Under the pieces are notes generated by a model. It had not been told where the DNA came from and did not search any database. It saw nothing but the letters and a program-made list of their open reading frames with translations. The position numbers were made by a program, and so were the translations under genes. Below are positions 14,032 through 23,852 of a stretch of 24,052 nt of DNA, one piece after another (within the stretch, counting starts at the first letter, position 1; the number at the start of each line of letters is the position of its first letter). The stretch is taken from positions 1 through 24,052 of the forward strand of contig JBKOZS010000222.1 in NCBI GenBank assembly GCA_046726015.1, given 5' to 3'. The DNA comes from QHWT01 sp046726015. GTDB lineage: Bacteria > Acidobacteriota > Vicinamibacteria > Vicinamibacterales > 2-12-FULL-66-21.

Positions 14032-15345
14032 CTAGGCGCGGCGACGGGTGACCCAGACGTAAACCGGCAGGCCGCACATCAGCAGCAGGAACCCGGCAGA
14101 TATGACCTCGGATCCTGCCCCCGCAATGGCGTAAATCGAGTAGGCAAATGCCAGGACGGCGATCCCCGTCGCCGCCCGCGTCATGCGCATCGTCCGCGAC
14201 TGCCCCGCGAGCATGAAGCCCGCCAGAGAACAGAACGCGTAAGGGATCAGGGTGCTCAGGGTTGCCAGCAGAATGATGAACGTGAAGAGCTGAACGAGCG
14301 ACCGCGTATAGTTCATCGAGATCAAGCTGCTCGCGAGGATTGCGGCGATGAGCATGCCGCGTGCTGGCGTGCCGCGCCGAGAAAGCGTGGCGAACACGCG
14401 CGGGAAAAGTCCATCGTGCGCGACGGCCATCGGCAACTGTCCGACCACGAGGATCCACCCGTTCAGTGCGCCAAAGCAGGAGATCGCGGCGCCAAGCGCG
14501 ATCAAAGGAGCAGCCCACGGGCCGATCAGGACGCCTGCGGCGTCAGCATATGGAGCGGTGGACACGCTGAGCGCCGCGGGTGCGACGAGACCCATCACGC
14601 TGACGGTACTCATAATGTAGATCGCGGCGGTCAGGACGGTGCCCGTCACCGTCGCGCGCGGGATCGTCCGCTCGGGCGCGTCAATGCTCTCCGCGGGAAT
14701 CGTCGCGCACTCGAGACCGAGAAACGCCCATAGCGTCAGGGTCGCCGTTGTCGACACGGTACGAACGAACTCCCCAACGCCGGTGGCGCTGATTGCGAAA
14801 TGTGACGTGTCGATCGCGAACAAGCCGCCGATGCCAATTACCGTGAGCGGAAGCACCTTGAGCACCGTCGTGACCACCTGCACTCGACCTGCGACGCGAA
14901 GCCCAATTACGTTCAAAGCGGTGAGCAGCCACACGAGACCGACGGCGAGTGCGGCCGCTGATGCGGGCGTGCGCACGAGTGAGGGCACGAACGGATCCAG
15001 GTAGCCGACAAACGCGACGGCAAGCGCTGCTTCCGTGCACCACACTGAGATCCAGTATCCCCATGCAACGAGAAAGCCCGCGAGGTCGCCGAACGCATGG
15101 CGCGTATACGCATACGGTCCGCCTGCTGCCGGGTTGAATCTCGCGAGCCGCGCGAAGACCAGTGCGAGTAATACGGATCCTGCTGCGGAAACGCACCAGC
15201 CAATCAGGCTGATGCCGCCGTATGGCGCAAGCGATGCCGGAACGAGAAAAACGCCAGACCCGATCATGTTGCCCATCACCAGGGCAACCGCGGTCCAGAA
15301 CCCGAGCACGCGTGATGAGGGGGACGCGACGGACGCGGCGGGCAT
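14032..15345 (-). CDS. APC-superfamily amino acid/polyamine antiporter, AdiC-like
   Basis: The 437-residue inner-membrane transporter has about 12 helices. Helix 1 carries GNMIGSGVFLVPASLAPYGG, corresponding to the unwound GSG substrate loop of AdiC (arginine/agmatine antiporter). Helix 6 reads LWAFLGLECATIPAE, with W at the position of AdiC W202. Helix 8 reads FGALNGWILVVGQ, with W at the position of AdiC W293, followed by DGLFPRVFATLSRRGTP, a close family match. Exchange of a basic amino acid for its decarboxylation product, or uptake of a related compound, is the likely role, but substrate is not certain. No decarboxylase gene is nearby, which argues against a classical acid-resistance operon. 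The start ATG 15345 has a weak ribosome site and lies 54 bp from the divergent helicase gene. Confidence 0.9.
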   Translation of the reverse strand: MPAASVASPSSRVLGFWTAVALVMGNMIGSGVFLVPASLAPYGGISLIGWCVSAAGSVLLALVFARLARFNPAAGGPYAYTRHAFGDLAGFLVAWGYWISVWCTEAALAVAFVGYLDPFVPSLVRTPASAAALAVGLVWLLTALNVIGLRVAGRVQVVTTVLKVLPLTVIGIGGLFAIDTSHFAISATGVGEFVRTVSTTATLTLWAFLGLECATIPAESIDAPERTIPRATVTGTVLTAAIYIMSTVSVMGLVAPAALSVSTAPYADAAGVLIGPWAAPLIALGAAISCFGALNGWILVVGQLPMAVAHDGLFPRVFATLSRRGTPARGMLIAAILASSLISMNYTRSLVQLFTFIILLATLSTLIPYAFCSLAGFMLAGQSRTMRMTRAATGIAVLAFAYSIYAIAGAGSEVISAGFLLLMCGLPVYVWVTRRRA

Positions 15346-15399
15346 TCTCGACGCGGGAATGCTAACACGAGCGGCGAGATGTTAAGGTCAGAGAGAGAC

Positions 15400-18654
<3,255 letters not shown>

Positions 18655-18656
18655 GG

Positions 18657-18728
18657 CGGGGTCAGACCCCGGACCGCCGGGAACCGGGGTCAGACCCCAG
18701 TCGTCAGGGGAACTGGGGTCAGACCCCA
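18657..18728. repeat. Three copies of the GGGGTCAGACCCC palindrome
   Basis: The 13-bp dyad GGGGTC-A-GACCCC occurs at 18658-18670, 18686-18698 and 18715-18727, 28 and 29 bp apart, between the convergent helicase and TSUP genes. Copy 1 is extended by a C-G pair and copy 3 by a T-A pair. Stretches between copies (CCCCAGT and ACTGGGG) allow a larger fold. Motifs of this form recur in many high-GC bacterial genomes. The TSUP stop codon is the central TCA (TGA on the minus strand) of copy 3. Confidence 0.88.
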
Positions 18729-19462
18729 ATGAGCCGCAGCGCGGCGATGGCGGCGAAGGCCAGCGAGATCACTTCGAACGCGCGCTGCGGGATCCGGTAA
18801 ATCAGCCACCGGCCGCCGAGGACCCCCATCAACACGAACGGCACGAGTAGCACGTTCAGCAGCAGCGTTGTTGGTCCAATCAGGCCCAGCGCGACGCTGA
18901 AGGGGACCTTGAACGCATTGACAATCGCGAAGAACCATGCGCTCGTGCCGACCATCTCGAACTTTGGCAGCGATACGGCGAGGCAGTAAATCAGAATGAT
19001 CGGGCCGGCCGCGTTCGCCAGCATAGTGGTCATGCCGGCCAGCAGGCCGATGCCCCAGACAAACCACCAGGTGTGCGGCACGTCGCCCAGCCAGTCCGGC
19101 CAGCGCATGCGCGCGACCTGCATCGCGGACAGGACGAGGATGATCCAGCCGATCGTCGGCTTGAACGCCTCGTTGCTGATCCATCCCATCATGGCCGCGC
19201 CGATGATGACGCCCACGAACGCCGGCGGCAGCATGCGCCACACGTACTTCCAGTTCGCGTGACGGTGATAGGCGGTGACCGCGAACGCGTCTCCAACCAC
19301 CAGCATCGGCAGCGCCACGCCGGTCGAGCTCTTCGCGCCGAACAGGAACGCGAAGATGACGACGTAGACGAGCCCCATCCCGGCGAGGCCGGCCTTCGCA
19401 AGGCCAAGTGATACGCCGCCAATTGCTGCCAGAATCCATTGAGGAGCGCTCAGATGCGGCAT
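18719..19462 (-). CDS. TSUP (TauE/SafE) family membrane permease
   Basis: The 247-residue inner-membrane protein has about eight hydrophobic helices in two related halves, typical of TauE/SafE sulfite/organosulfonate exporters. The first half contains GGVSLGLAKAGLAGMGLV with a charged loop after it. The second contains WFVWGIGLLAGMTTMLANAAGPIILIYCL, the family's conserved GxxxGxxxxxxxxxGGP-like region with N-A-A-G-P. Substrate (sulfite, sulfoacetate or another anion) is unknown. The start is taken at ATG 19462 (MPHLSAPQWIL); ATG 19489 would add nine residues and has a somewhat better upstream GAGAGATAAG. The last three codons and stop derive from the GGGGTCAGACCCC repeat. The start codon overlaps that of the divergent TPR gene on the other strand. 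Confidence 0.87.
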   Translation of the reverse strand: MPHLSAPQWILAAIGGVSLGLAKAGLAGMGLVYVVIFAFLFGAKSSTGVALPMLVVGDAFAVTAYHRHANWKYVWRMLPPAFVGVIIGAAMMGWISNEAFKPTIGWIILVLSAMQVARMRWPDWLGDVPHTWWFVWGIGLLAGMTTMLANAAGPIILIYCLAVSLPKFEMVGTSAWFFAIVNAFKVPFSVALGLIGPTTLLLNVLLVPFVLMGVLGGRWLIYRIPQRAFEVISLAFAAIAALRLIGV

Positions 19463-20528
19463 GTGCAATGATCGAAACGTGGCCGACATCTTATCTCTCG
19501 AGCAGCGGGCAATTGATTTCGCGAAGCGGGGCGACTTCGGCATCGAGGCGAAGCACGCGAACGAAGAGCTGGCGCAGCGCGTCCCGAGCAACCAGGGAGC
19601 GTGGACGCGTCTCGCGCGCTGCTGCATGGAACTTGGACAGCTTGACGAGGCGACGGCTGCGATCGATGCAGTGCTGCAGCTCAACCCTCAGAACACCATC
19701 GCCCGCAACCTGCAGGGCGAGGTGACGCGCAGACGCGCACCCGCGGCTCTATCGGAATCGCGACGGCCGAAGGCCACCGCCCGCGCACGTTCCGCGTCGT
19801 CGCGTCAATCGTCCGCTGAGCGCCTGCCGACCGGCGGTTTCGGGCGCGCGGAATTCACCGGACTGGCCCACCTGTCGCCCGCGGGTGCGGCGGAAGCCCT
19901 GGGCCCGCGTATCGAATCGCTGTTGATGTCCATCAACGAGCGCCCCTTCGCCGCAAAGATCGTCGAGGCGCGGAATCGCGCGGGACAGTCAGGCAGCCGT
20001 CTCTTTCGGCGTAACAGCTTCTATCCCGGCAGCGCCGGTCACGTATACGCGTTCCATCACGGCGGCCGCTGGGAGCCGCAGATCAATCTCGGGTTCTTCG
20101 CGGCATCTGCCTGGAAAAGCGACTGCGTGCGTGCGGGGATCGGATTCAACCTGACGCCGGACGGGGCGGATCCGGATCGCGAAGCAGCGCACGAGCGGGC
20201 GATTGCCTACTTCGAACGCTTTCAGCAGCTCGTCTCGTCGGCATGGCGTCAACTACTGACGGACTGGATGTCTGCGAACGGCGGGTTCATTCAGCACGGA
20301 GGCAATCCTCCCGCGGTCGACTTGCTGCCGAAAGACGCGGTCTCGTGGTTGATCGACAGCCGTCACGCGCGTGGCGCTGGATGGGTGTTCTGCGGACGCT
20401 GGCTCTTCCTCGATCGCGCGGAGCACGCGGAGACGCTCGCGGATCCGGCGAAACTGGTCCGCTGGGTCGATCGAACGTTTACAGATCTGTTGCCGCTGTG
20501 GACGAGTGTGTATCGCGGGACGACGTGA
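19461..20528 (+). CDS. TPR protein with unrecognised conserved-looking C-terminal domain
   Basis: The 355-residue product (ATG 19461; GTG 19479 is an equally plausible start) has two TPR-like helical hairpins in residues 8-85 (GAWTRLARCCMELGQLDEAT, then a second with LQLNPQNTIARNLQGEV). A Ser/Arg/Ala-rich linker (about 90-125) leads to a compact domain of about 225 residues. That domain is rich in Trp, Gly and Phe (WEPQINLGFF, CVRAGIGFNL, FQQLVSSAWRQLLTDWM, GWVFCGRWLFLDR, FTDLLPLWTSVY), which looks folded and conserved rather than random, but I cannot assign a family. No signal peptide or membrane helix is visible, so it is probably cytoplasmic. The strong codon bias supports a real gene. TPRs usually mediate protein contacts; the activity is unknown. 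Confidence 0.82.
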   Translation: MCNDRNVADILSLEQRAIDFAKRGDFGIEAKHANEELAQRVPSNQGAWTRLARCCMELGQLDEATAAIDAVLQLNPQNTIARNLQGEVTRRRAPAALSESRRPKATARARSASSRQSSAERLPTGGFGRAEFTGLAHLSPAGAAEALGPRIESLLMSINERPFAAKIVEARNRAGQSGSRLFRRNSFYPGSAGHVYAFHHGGRWEPQINLGFFAASAWKSDCVRAGIGFNLTPDGADPDREAAHERAIAYFERFQQLVSSAWRQLLTDWMSANGGFIQHGGNPPAVDLLPKDAVSWLIDSRHARGAGWVFCGRWLFLDRAEHAETLADPAKLVRWVDRTFTDLLPLWTSVYRGTT

Positions 20529-20564
20529 GCCGTAATCGCGGTTATGAACTACGCCAGAAAGTGT

Positions 20565-20580
20565 TGGCACTTGCATTGCT
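20565..20580 (+). promoter_or_regulatory. Sigma-54-type (-24/-12) promoter
   Basis: TGGCAC-N5-TTGCT matches the RpoN consensus TGGCAC-N5-TTGCW at every defined position, with GG (20566-20567) and GC (20578-20579) separated by the required 10 bp. Transcription would start near 20591, leaving a leader of about 55 nt before the proposed PRC-barrel ATG at 20647. No activator gene is adjacent. Confidence 0.6.
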
Positions 20581-20646
20581 CTGTTGGTCCGCGTGGACGA
20601 CGAGCTGTGCTACCTCGATGCACATAAGGTGGAGAGTCCAGCGGGG

Positions 20647-20946
20647 ATGCTGGCGGAACTGGAATTGTGCAGCCGGGACGATGAGAACCTGGGCACCGTG
20701 GAGGGTGTGATACTCGAGCCAGCTCGTCGCCGCGTCCGTTACTTCGTGGTCAAGGGGAGTGGGTGGTTCGGGAAGCACTACTACCTGCTCCCCGTCGAAA
20801 GCCTTGCCCGCCTGGAGCCCGACGGCGTGCTCCGCATCGAAAGCCCGGCGGCTGACCTGCCACGAAAAACCGTCGATTTACGGGAAATCCGGCCGTTTTC
20901 CGCCGAAGACGTCGTCACCGCGATGTTCGCCGAGACCGCCGCCTGA
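20647..20946 (+). CDS. PRC-barrel domain protein
   Basis: From ATG 20647 the product is 99 residues. The open frame extends back to TTG 20584, but the PRC barrel begins at LAELELCSRDDENLGTVEGVILEP, so the shorter form holds the whole domain and leaves room for the sigma-54-type promoter's leader. AAGGTGGAG at 20626-20634 is a reasonable, slightly distant ribosome site (12 nt). The barrel strands continue through RRVRYFVVKGSGWFGKHYYLLPVESLARL, the usual PRC pattern in which a Val-x-Tyr-x-Val-Val strand is followed by a YxLP-like turn. PRC barrels occur in ribosome maturation, photosynthetic reaction-centre H subunits and many stress proteins of unknown role; this stand-alone form belongs to the last group. 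It is followed 64 bp later by a small Cys-pair protein, possibly co-transcribed. Confidence 0.85.
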   Translation: MLAELELCSRDDENLGTVEGVILEPARRRVRYFVVKGSGWFGKHYYLLPVESLARLEPDGVLRIESPAADLPRKTVDLREIRPFSAEDVVTAMFAETAA

Positions 20947-21010
20947 AATTTTCTGCAAACCTCCGGGCCCCTTCTTCCGTCTCAGGATAGGAACGAGAAA
21001 CGGAGACTCG

Positions 21011-21178
21011 ATGTCTATCCTGCAAAAGCTCTTTTCCCGGAAGCCCGAACCCCCGCGTCAGCGGATTCGTGTCTGTGTCGAGTGCGGCATGCCAATCGCC
21101 GAGCACAAGGACTGGTGCAGCATTCTGCGTGGTCAGAAAGAGCTCGAAGCGAAGGCCGCCGCTCGGCAGAGCGCCTGA
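21011..21178 (+). CDS. Small Cys-pair protein, hypothetical
   Basis: The 55-residue protein starts at ATG 21011 with GGAG 5 nt upstream, a good ribosome site. It has a basic N-terminus (MSILQKLFSRKPEPPRQRIR) followed by VCVECGMPIAEHKDWCSI. The arrangement C-x-x-C-x(n)-H-x-x-x-C could bind one zinc ion. The rest is a short charged helix. The family is not recognised. It lies 64 bp after the PRC-barrel gene on the same strand and is followed 2 bp after its stop by a hairpin, which fits the end of a two-gene unit under the sigma-54-type promoter, although co-transcription is inference. Confidence 0.72.
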   Translation: MSILQKLFSRKPEPPRQRIRVCVECGMPIAEHKDWCSILRGQKELEAKAAARQSA

Positions 21179-21180
21179 AC

Positions 21181-21200
21181 GCCGGGCCTGAAGACCCGGC
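21181..21200. terminator. Hairpin between convergent genes, likely terminator
   Basis: GCCGGG (21181-21186) pairs with CCCGGC (21195-21200) across an 8-nt loop, 2 bp after the stop of the small Cys-pair gene and 12 bp before the stop of the convergent LysR gene. No T-tract follows, as is common for terminators in GC-rich genomes. Confidence 0.5.
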
Positions 21201-21212
21201 CTGCACCGAGCA

Positions 21213-22136
21213 CTATGGCTGGGGCTCAGTATCCGGCGTCAGATTGAGGTGCGGCGCGACGCGTATTAGCGTCTCCATCATCGCCTGCACCATCCTCGGC
21301 ACGCGCGCCGTCTGCAAGTACACCCAGCCCGTTGTGCGCACGAGTGGCGGCCCCGCAACGCGCGCGTAACGAAGCGTGCCCGCGGCGGCCTCGCGGGCAA
21401 TGGCCTGGAACGGCACCAGGCTGATTCCCAGTCCCGCTCCCACCATTGCCTTTGCAATCTCGACGTTTTCGGTCTCGGCAACGACGCGCGGAGCGATCTC
21501 TTCGCGGACGAAGAACTCGTCGATCACGCGACGCGTGTTCGAGCCACTCTCGAACGTGATGAACGATTGGCCGTGCAGCTGCGCAGCGGTGATGGGCCCG
21601 GTCTCCTTCGCGAGCGGATGCGCGGGGTGCAGCACGAGCAGCATCTCTTCGCGCATTACTGGATCGGTGCGGAGAACGGTGTCCGTGATCGGCAGTGTCA
21701 GCAGCGCGAGGTCGACCGTCCCGGCGCGCAACTGGCGAAGCATGCGCGCGGAGCCGGACGTGACGACCTTGATTTCCACCGCCGGGTGCAGGCGGCTGAA
21801 CTCTTTGAGGAGTGCGGGGAACACATACATGCCGACCGTCATCCCGCCGCCGATCGTCAGCGTCCCCGTCAGCGTCTGCTGATGATCGAGGATCTGCGAG
21901 GCGGTATCGCGAATGTCGGCGAAGACGCGGTGGCTCAACTGAAGAAGCGCTTCGCCGGTTGGCGTCATCTGCACGCGCCCGACGGACCGGATGAACAGCG
22001 GCTCGGCGAATTCCTCCTCCAGCAGCAGGATTTGCCGGCTGATCGCCGACTGCGAGACGTGAAGCCTGGCACCTGCCTTCGTGAAGGAGCCGGTTTCGGC
22101 TATCGCCCGCAGGATCTCGAGTTGGCGCAAATCCAC
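21213..22136 (-). CDS. LysR-family transcriptional regulator
   Basis: The 307-residue regulator begins MDLRQLEILRAIAETGSFTKAGARLHVSQSAISRQI, a canonical LysR winged helix-turn-helix (recognition helix about residues 28-38). A linker helix follows, then the periplasmic-binding-protein-like effector domain (about 90-295), beginning GTLTIGGGMTVGMYVFPALLKEF and containing AMVGAGLGISLVPF. LysR proteins bind as tetramers at T-N11-A boxes and respond to small metabolites. The start is GTG at 22136; the in-sequence ATG nearby is out of frame. It lies only 16 bp after the PQQ dehydrogenase gene on the same strand, so the two are probably one transcript and it may regulate sugar oxidation or itself. 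Unlike most LysR genes it is downstream of, not divergent from, its presumed target. Confidence 0.95.
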   Translation of the reverse strand: MDLRQLEILRAIAETGSFTKAGARLHVSQSAISRQILLLEEEFAEPLFIRSVGRVQMTPTGEALLQLSHRVFADIRDTASQILDHQQTLTGTLTIGGGMTVGMYVFPALLKEFSRLHPAVEIKVVTSGSARMLRQLRAGTVDLALLTLPITDTVLRTDPVMREEMLLVLHPAHPLAKETGPITAAQLHGQSFITFESGSNTRRVIDEFFVREEIAPRVVAETENVEIAKAMVGAGLGISLVPFQAIAREAAAGTLRYARVAGPPLVRTTGWVYLQTARVPRMVQAMMETLIRVAPHLNLTPDTEPQP

Positions 22137-22152
22137 GGGGACATTTTACGAC

Positions 22153-23397
22153 CTACCTGAGGATTCGAGGATTCACCGGCGTTGGCGGCGTCGTGAGCGG
22201 TCCCGTGAGTTTGAAGATGACCCCACGCGAGTAGCCGACGAGATACAGCTCGCCATCCGCATCCACGCCAAACGAGCTGATGTTCCCGAGCTGCGACGTG
22301 CCACCGAGCTCCGCGGTGTGCTCGATCAGCCCCGTCGCTCGAGCCTCGGCCGTGTTTGGATCGACGATCAGCGCGACCGACCAGACGCGTCCGCGGACGA
22401 AGTCGGCGTAAAAGTAGCGGCCGCGAAAGTCAGGCCCAAGACCCGCCCCGCGGTAGATGAATCCCCCGGTGATAGACGCACCAACCGTGTGATCGTACTC
22501 AAGGATTGGATCGATGAGCGGAGTGAAGGCCGGAGGACGCGAGGTCACGTTGTCGTGCGCCGCTTCCCGATTGCGCCAGCCGTAATTGCGACCGCCGCGT
22601 CCGCGCGGCTCGTAATCCACCTCCTCGAACTGGTTCTGTCCCACGTCGCCGATGACCATCGCGCCGGTGCCGCCTCGCGATGGGTCGTCGAACGTGTAGC
22701 GCCACGGATTTCGCAAGCCGAACGCCCAGATCTCCCGCCGCGTGGCGGGATTGTTGAGGAACGGGTTGTCGCGCGGGACGTCGTATCCCGTTGGATGCGA
22801 GTCGGCGACATTGACGTCGATGCGCAGCATCTTGCCGAGCAGCTCCTCAGGGTCTTGCGCGCGATGCTCGGGATCGTTCGCGCCGCCGCCGTCACCGAGA
22901 CCGACATACAGGTAGCCATCGGGTCCGAAAGCGAGATACCCGCCGTTGTGATTCGTAAACGGCTGATTGATGAAGGCCACGCCGCCGCCCCAGCGCAGAT
23001 CGAATCGCGAGAGCGGATCAGCTACCACTGGATTCGACGATCGGCGGAAGCGCGCGACGACGGTGTTGCCGGAGCGATCGGTGAAATTGACGAAGAACCG
23101 TGGGCTCGAGGCATCCGGCGGAAATGCCAGGCCGAGAAGCCCCTGTTCTCCGCCGGAGACGACCGCGTTACGAAGGTCGAGGAAATCGGTGTCGAGGACC
23201 GTGCCGTTCCGCACGACACGGATTCGCCCGGCCTGCTCGACGACGAACTGCACGTTGCGATCGGAGGGATCTTGAACGAACGCCACCGGGTTCGTGAGGC
23301 CGGAGGCGTAGACGCGCAGCCGCAGTGTCGTCTGCGCGATCAGCGTTACCGCGCACGCGATCGACATCGCGAGAGCCATCGCTCGACCGACCTTCAC
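22153..23397 (-). CDS. PQQ-dependent sugar dehydrogenase (glucose/sorbosone dehydrogenase family), secreted
   Basis: The 414-residue protein has a signal peptide (residues 1-21, core ALAMSIACAVTLIA) and a six-bladed beta-propeller of the soluble quinoprotein glucose dehydrogenase family. Landmarks are GLTNPVAFVQDP, GEQGLLGLAFPP (83-94), NHNGGYLAFGPDGYLYVGLGDGG (149-171) with H150 at the place of the catalytic base, LLGKMLRIDV, EIWAFGLRNPWRYTFD, NYGWRNRE and ITGGFIYRG. It would oxidise aldose sugars in the periplasm and pass electrons to the respiratory chain, with PQQ and calcium as cofactors. The start is GTG 23397, with a TATAAT ending 6 nt upstream, so the message may be nearly leaderless. 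It is divergent from a small lipoprotein gene and followed by a LysR gene. Confidence 0.95.
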   Translation of the reverse strand: MKVGRAMALAMSIACAVTLIAQTTLRLRVYASGLTNPVAFVQDPSDRNVQFVVEQAGRIRVVRNGTVLDTDFLDLRNAVVSGGEQGLLGLAFPPDASSPRFFVNFTDRSGNTVVARFRRSSNPVVADPLSRFDLRWGGGVAFINQPFTNHNGGYLAFGPDGYLYVGLGDGGGANDPEHRAQDPEELLGKMLRIDVNVADSHPTGYDVPRDNPFLNNPATRREIWAFGLRNPWRYTFDDPSRGGTGAMVIGDVGQNQFEEVDYEPRGRGGRNYGWRNREAAHDNVTSRPPAFTPLIDPILEYDHTVGASITGGFIYRGAGLGPDFRGRYFYADFVRGRVWSVALIVDPNTAEARATGLIEHTAELGGTSQLGNISSFGVDADGELYLVGYSRGVIFKLTGPLTTPPTPVNPRILR

Positions 23398-23411
23398 GAG
23401 CCGATTATAGT
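23383..23411. promoter_or_regulatory. Symmetric bidirectional promoter between the dehydrogenase and lipoprotein genes
   Basis: ATTATAGT (23404-23411) holds two overlapping -10 elements on opposite strands: TATAAT on the minus strand (23409-23404) for the dehydrogenase, and TATAGT on the plus strand (23406-23411) for the lipoprotein. The plus-strand -35 candidate is TCGACC (23383-23388, 17-bp spacer, 4/6 matches), inside the start of the dehydrogenase gene. The minus-strand -35 is weak. Only 31 bp separate the two start codons. Confidence 0.5.
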
Positions 23412-23428
23412 GAAAGGGCTCAGTGCGT

Positions 23429-23809
23429 ATGACTCAGCGAACCAGGATCGCTCACGCGGTGTTGTCGTGCTTGTTGGTGTCGGCATGCGGCGGCTCAACC
23501 AATGCGCCTCCCGGCTCCGGCAATGGCGAAACCGTGACCGGCGCCGAACGCTTTGGATGGGATCAGCCGGCGACAGATGCAGGCGAATTGGCAACGTTTC
23601 ATTACGCGATGTATGTCGACGACAGGCGAACCGACGCGATTGACGTCACGTGTGGATCGACGGCGACGGGCGGACGCTTCGCGTGCAGTTGCCAGCTGCC
23701 GGTACTGGCCTCCGGATCCCACACGTTGCAGGTTGCGGCCTTTGTCGTTGACGGGAGCGAGACGCGAGAAAGCGCGCGTTCGGCTGCGGTGCGGGTTGTG
23801 AAACAATAG
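23429..23809 (+). CDS. Small lipoprotein with fibronectin-like domain
   Basis: The product is 126 residues from ATG 23429 (GTG 23423 would add two). A lipoprotein signal ends LLVSAC with Cys about residue 18, followed by a Gly/Ser/Pro-rich spacer. The mature part reads as beta strands: RFGWDQPATDAGELATFHYAMYVDD, FACSCQLPVLASGSHTLQVAAFVVDGSETRESARSA. The pattern W-DQ-x(n)-Y-x-YVD...L-x-SG-x-H-x-L-x-VAxFV is the form of a single fibronectin-type-III-like sandwich that also occurs next to PQQ sugar dehydrogenases in acidobacterial genomes. It therefore probably anchors at the membrane and may present or support the neighbouring enzyme, which is inference. AAAGGG (23413-23418) is the ribosome site, 10 nt from the ATG. 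The two Cys at CSC (and one earlier) could form disulphides. Confidence 0.75.
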   Translation: MTQRTRIAHAVLSCLLVSACGGSTNAPPGSGNGETVTGAERFGWDQPATDAGELATFHYAMYVDDRRTDAIDVTCGSTATGGRFACSCQLPVLASGSHTLQVAAFVVDGSETRESARSAAVRVVKQ

Positions 23810-23852
23810 TCGGGCGCTTCGACGCAGAGCAAGAAGCTACAAAGAGGCCGAG

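Noticed and set aside
14032..15345. Arginine-dependent acid-resistance operon
   Set aside because: The antiporter is AdiC-like, but no arginine decarboxylase or regulator gene adjoins it.
22081..23643. 520-residue plus-strand open frame
   Set aside because: It lies antisense to the PQQ dehydrogenase and LysR genes, has Arg/Asp/Val-rich low-complexity translation and no recognisable domain; it is a mirror of GC-rich codon use.
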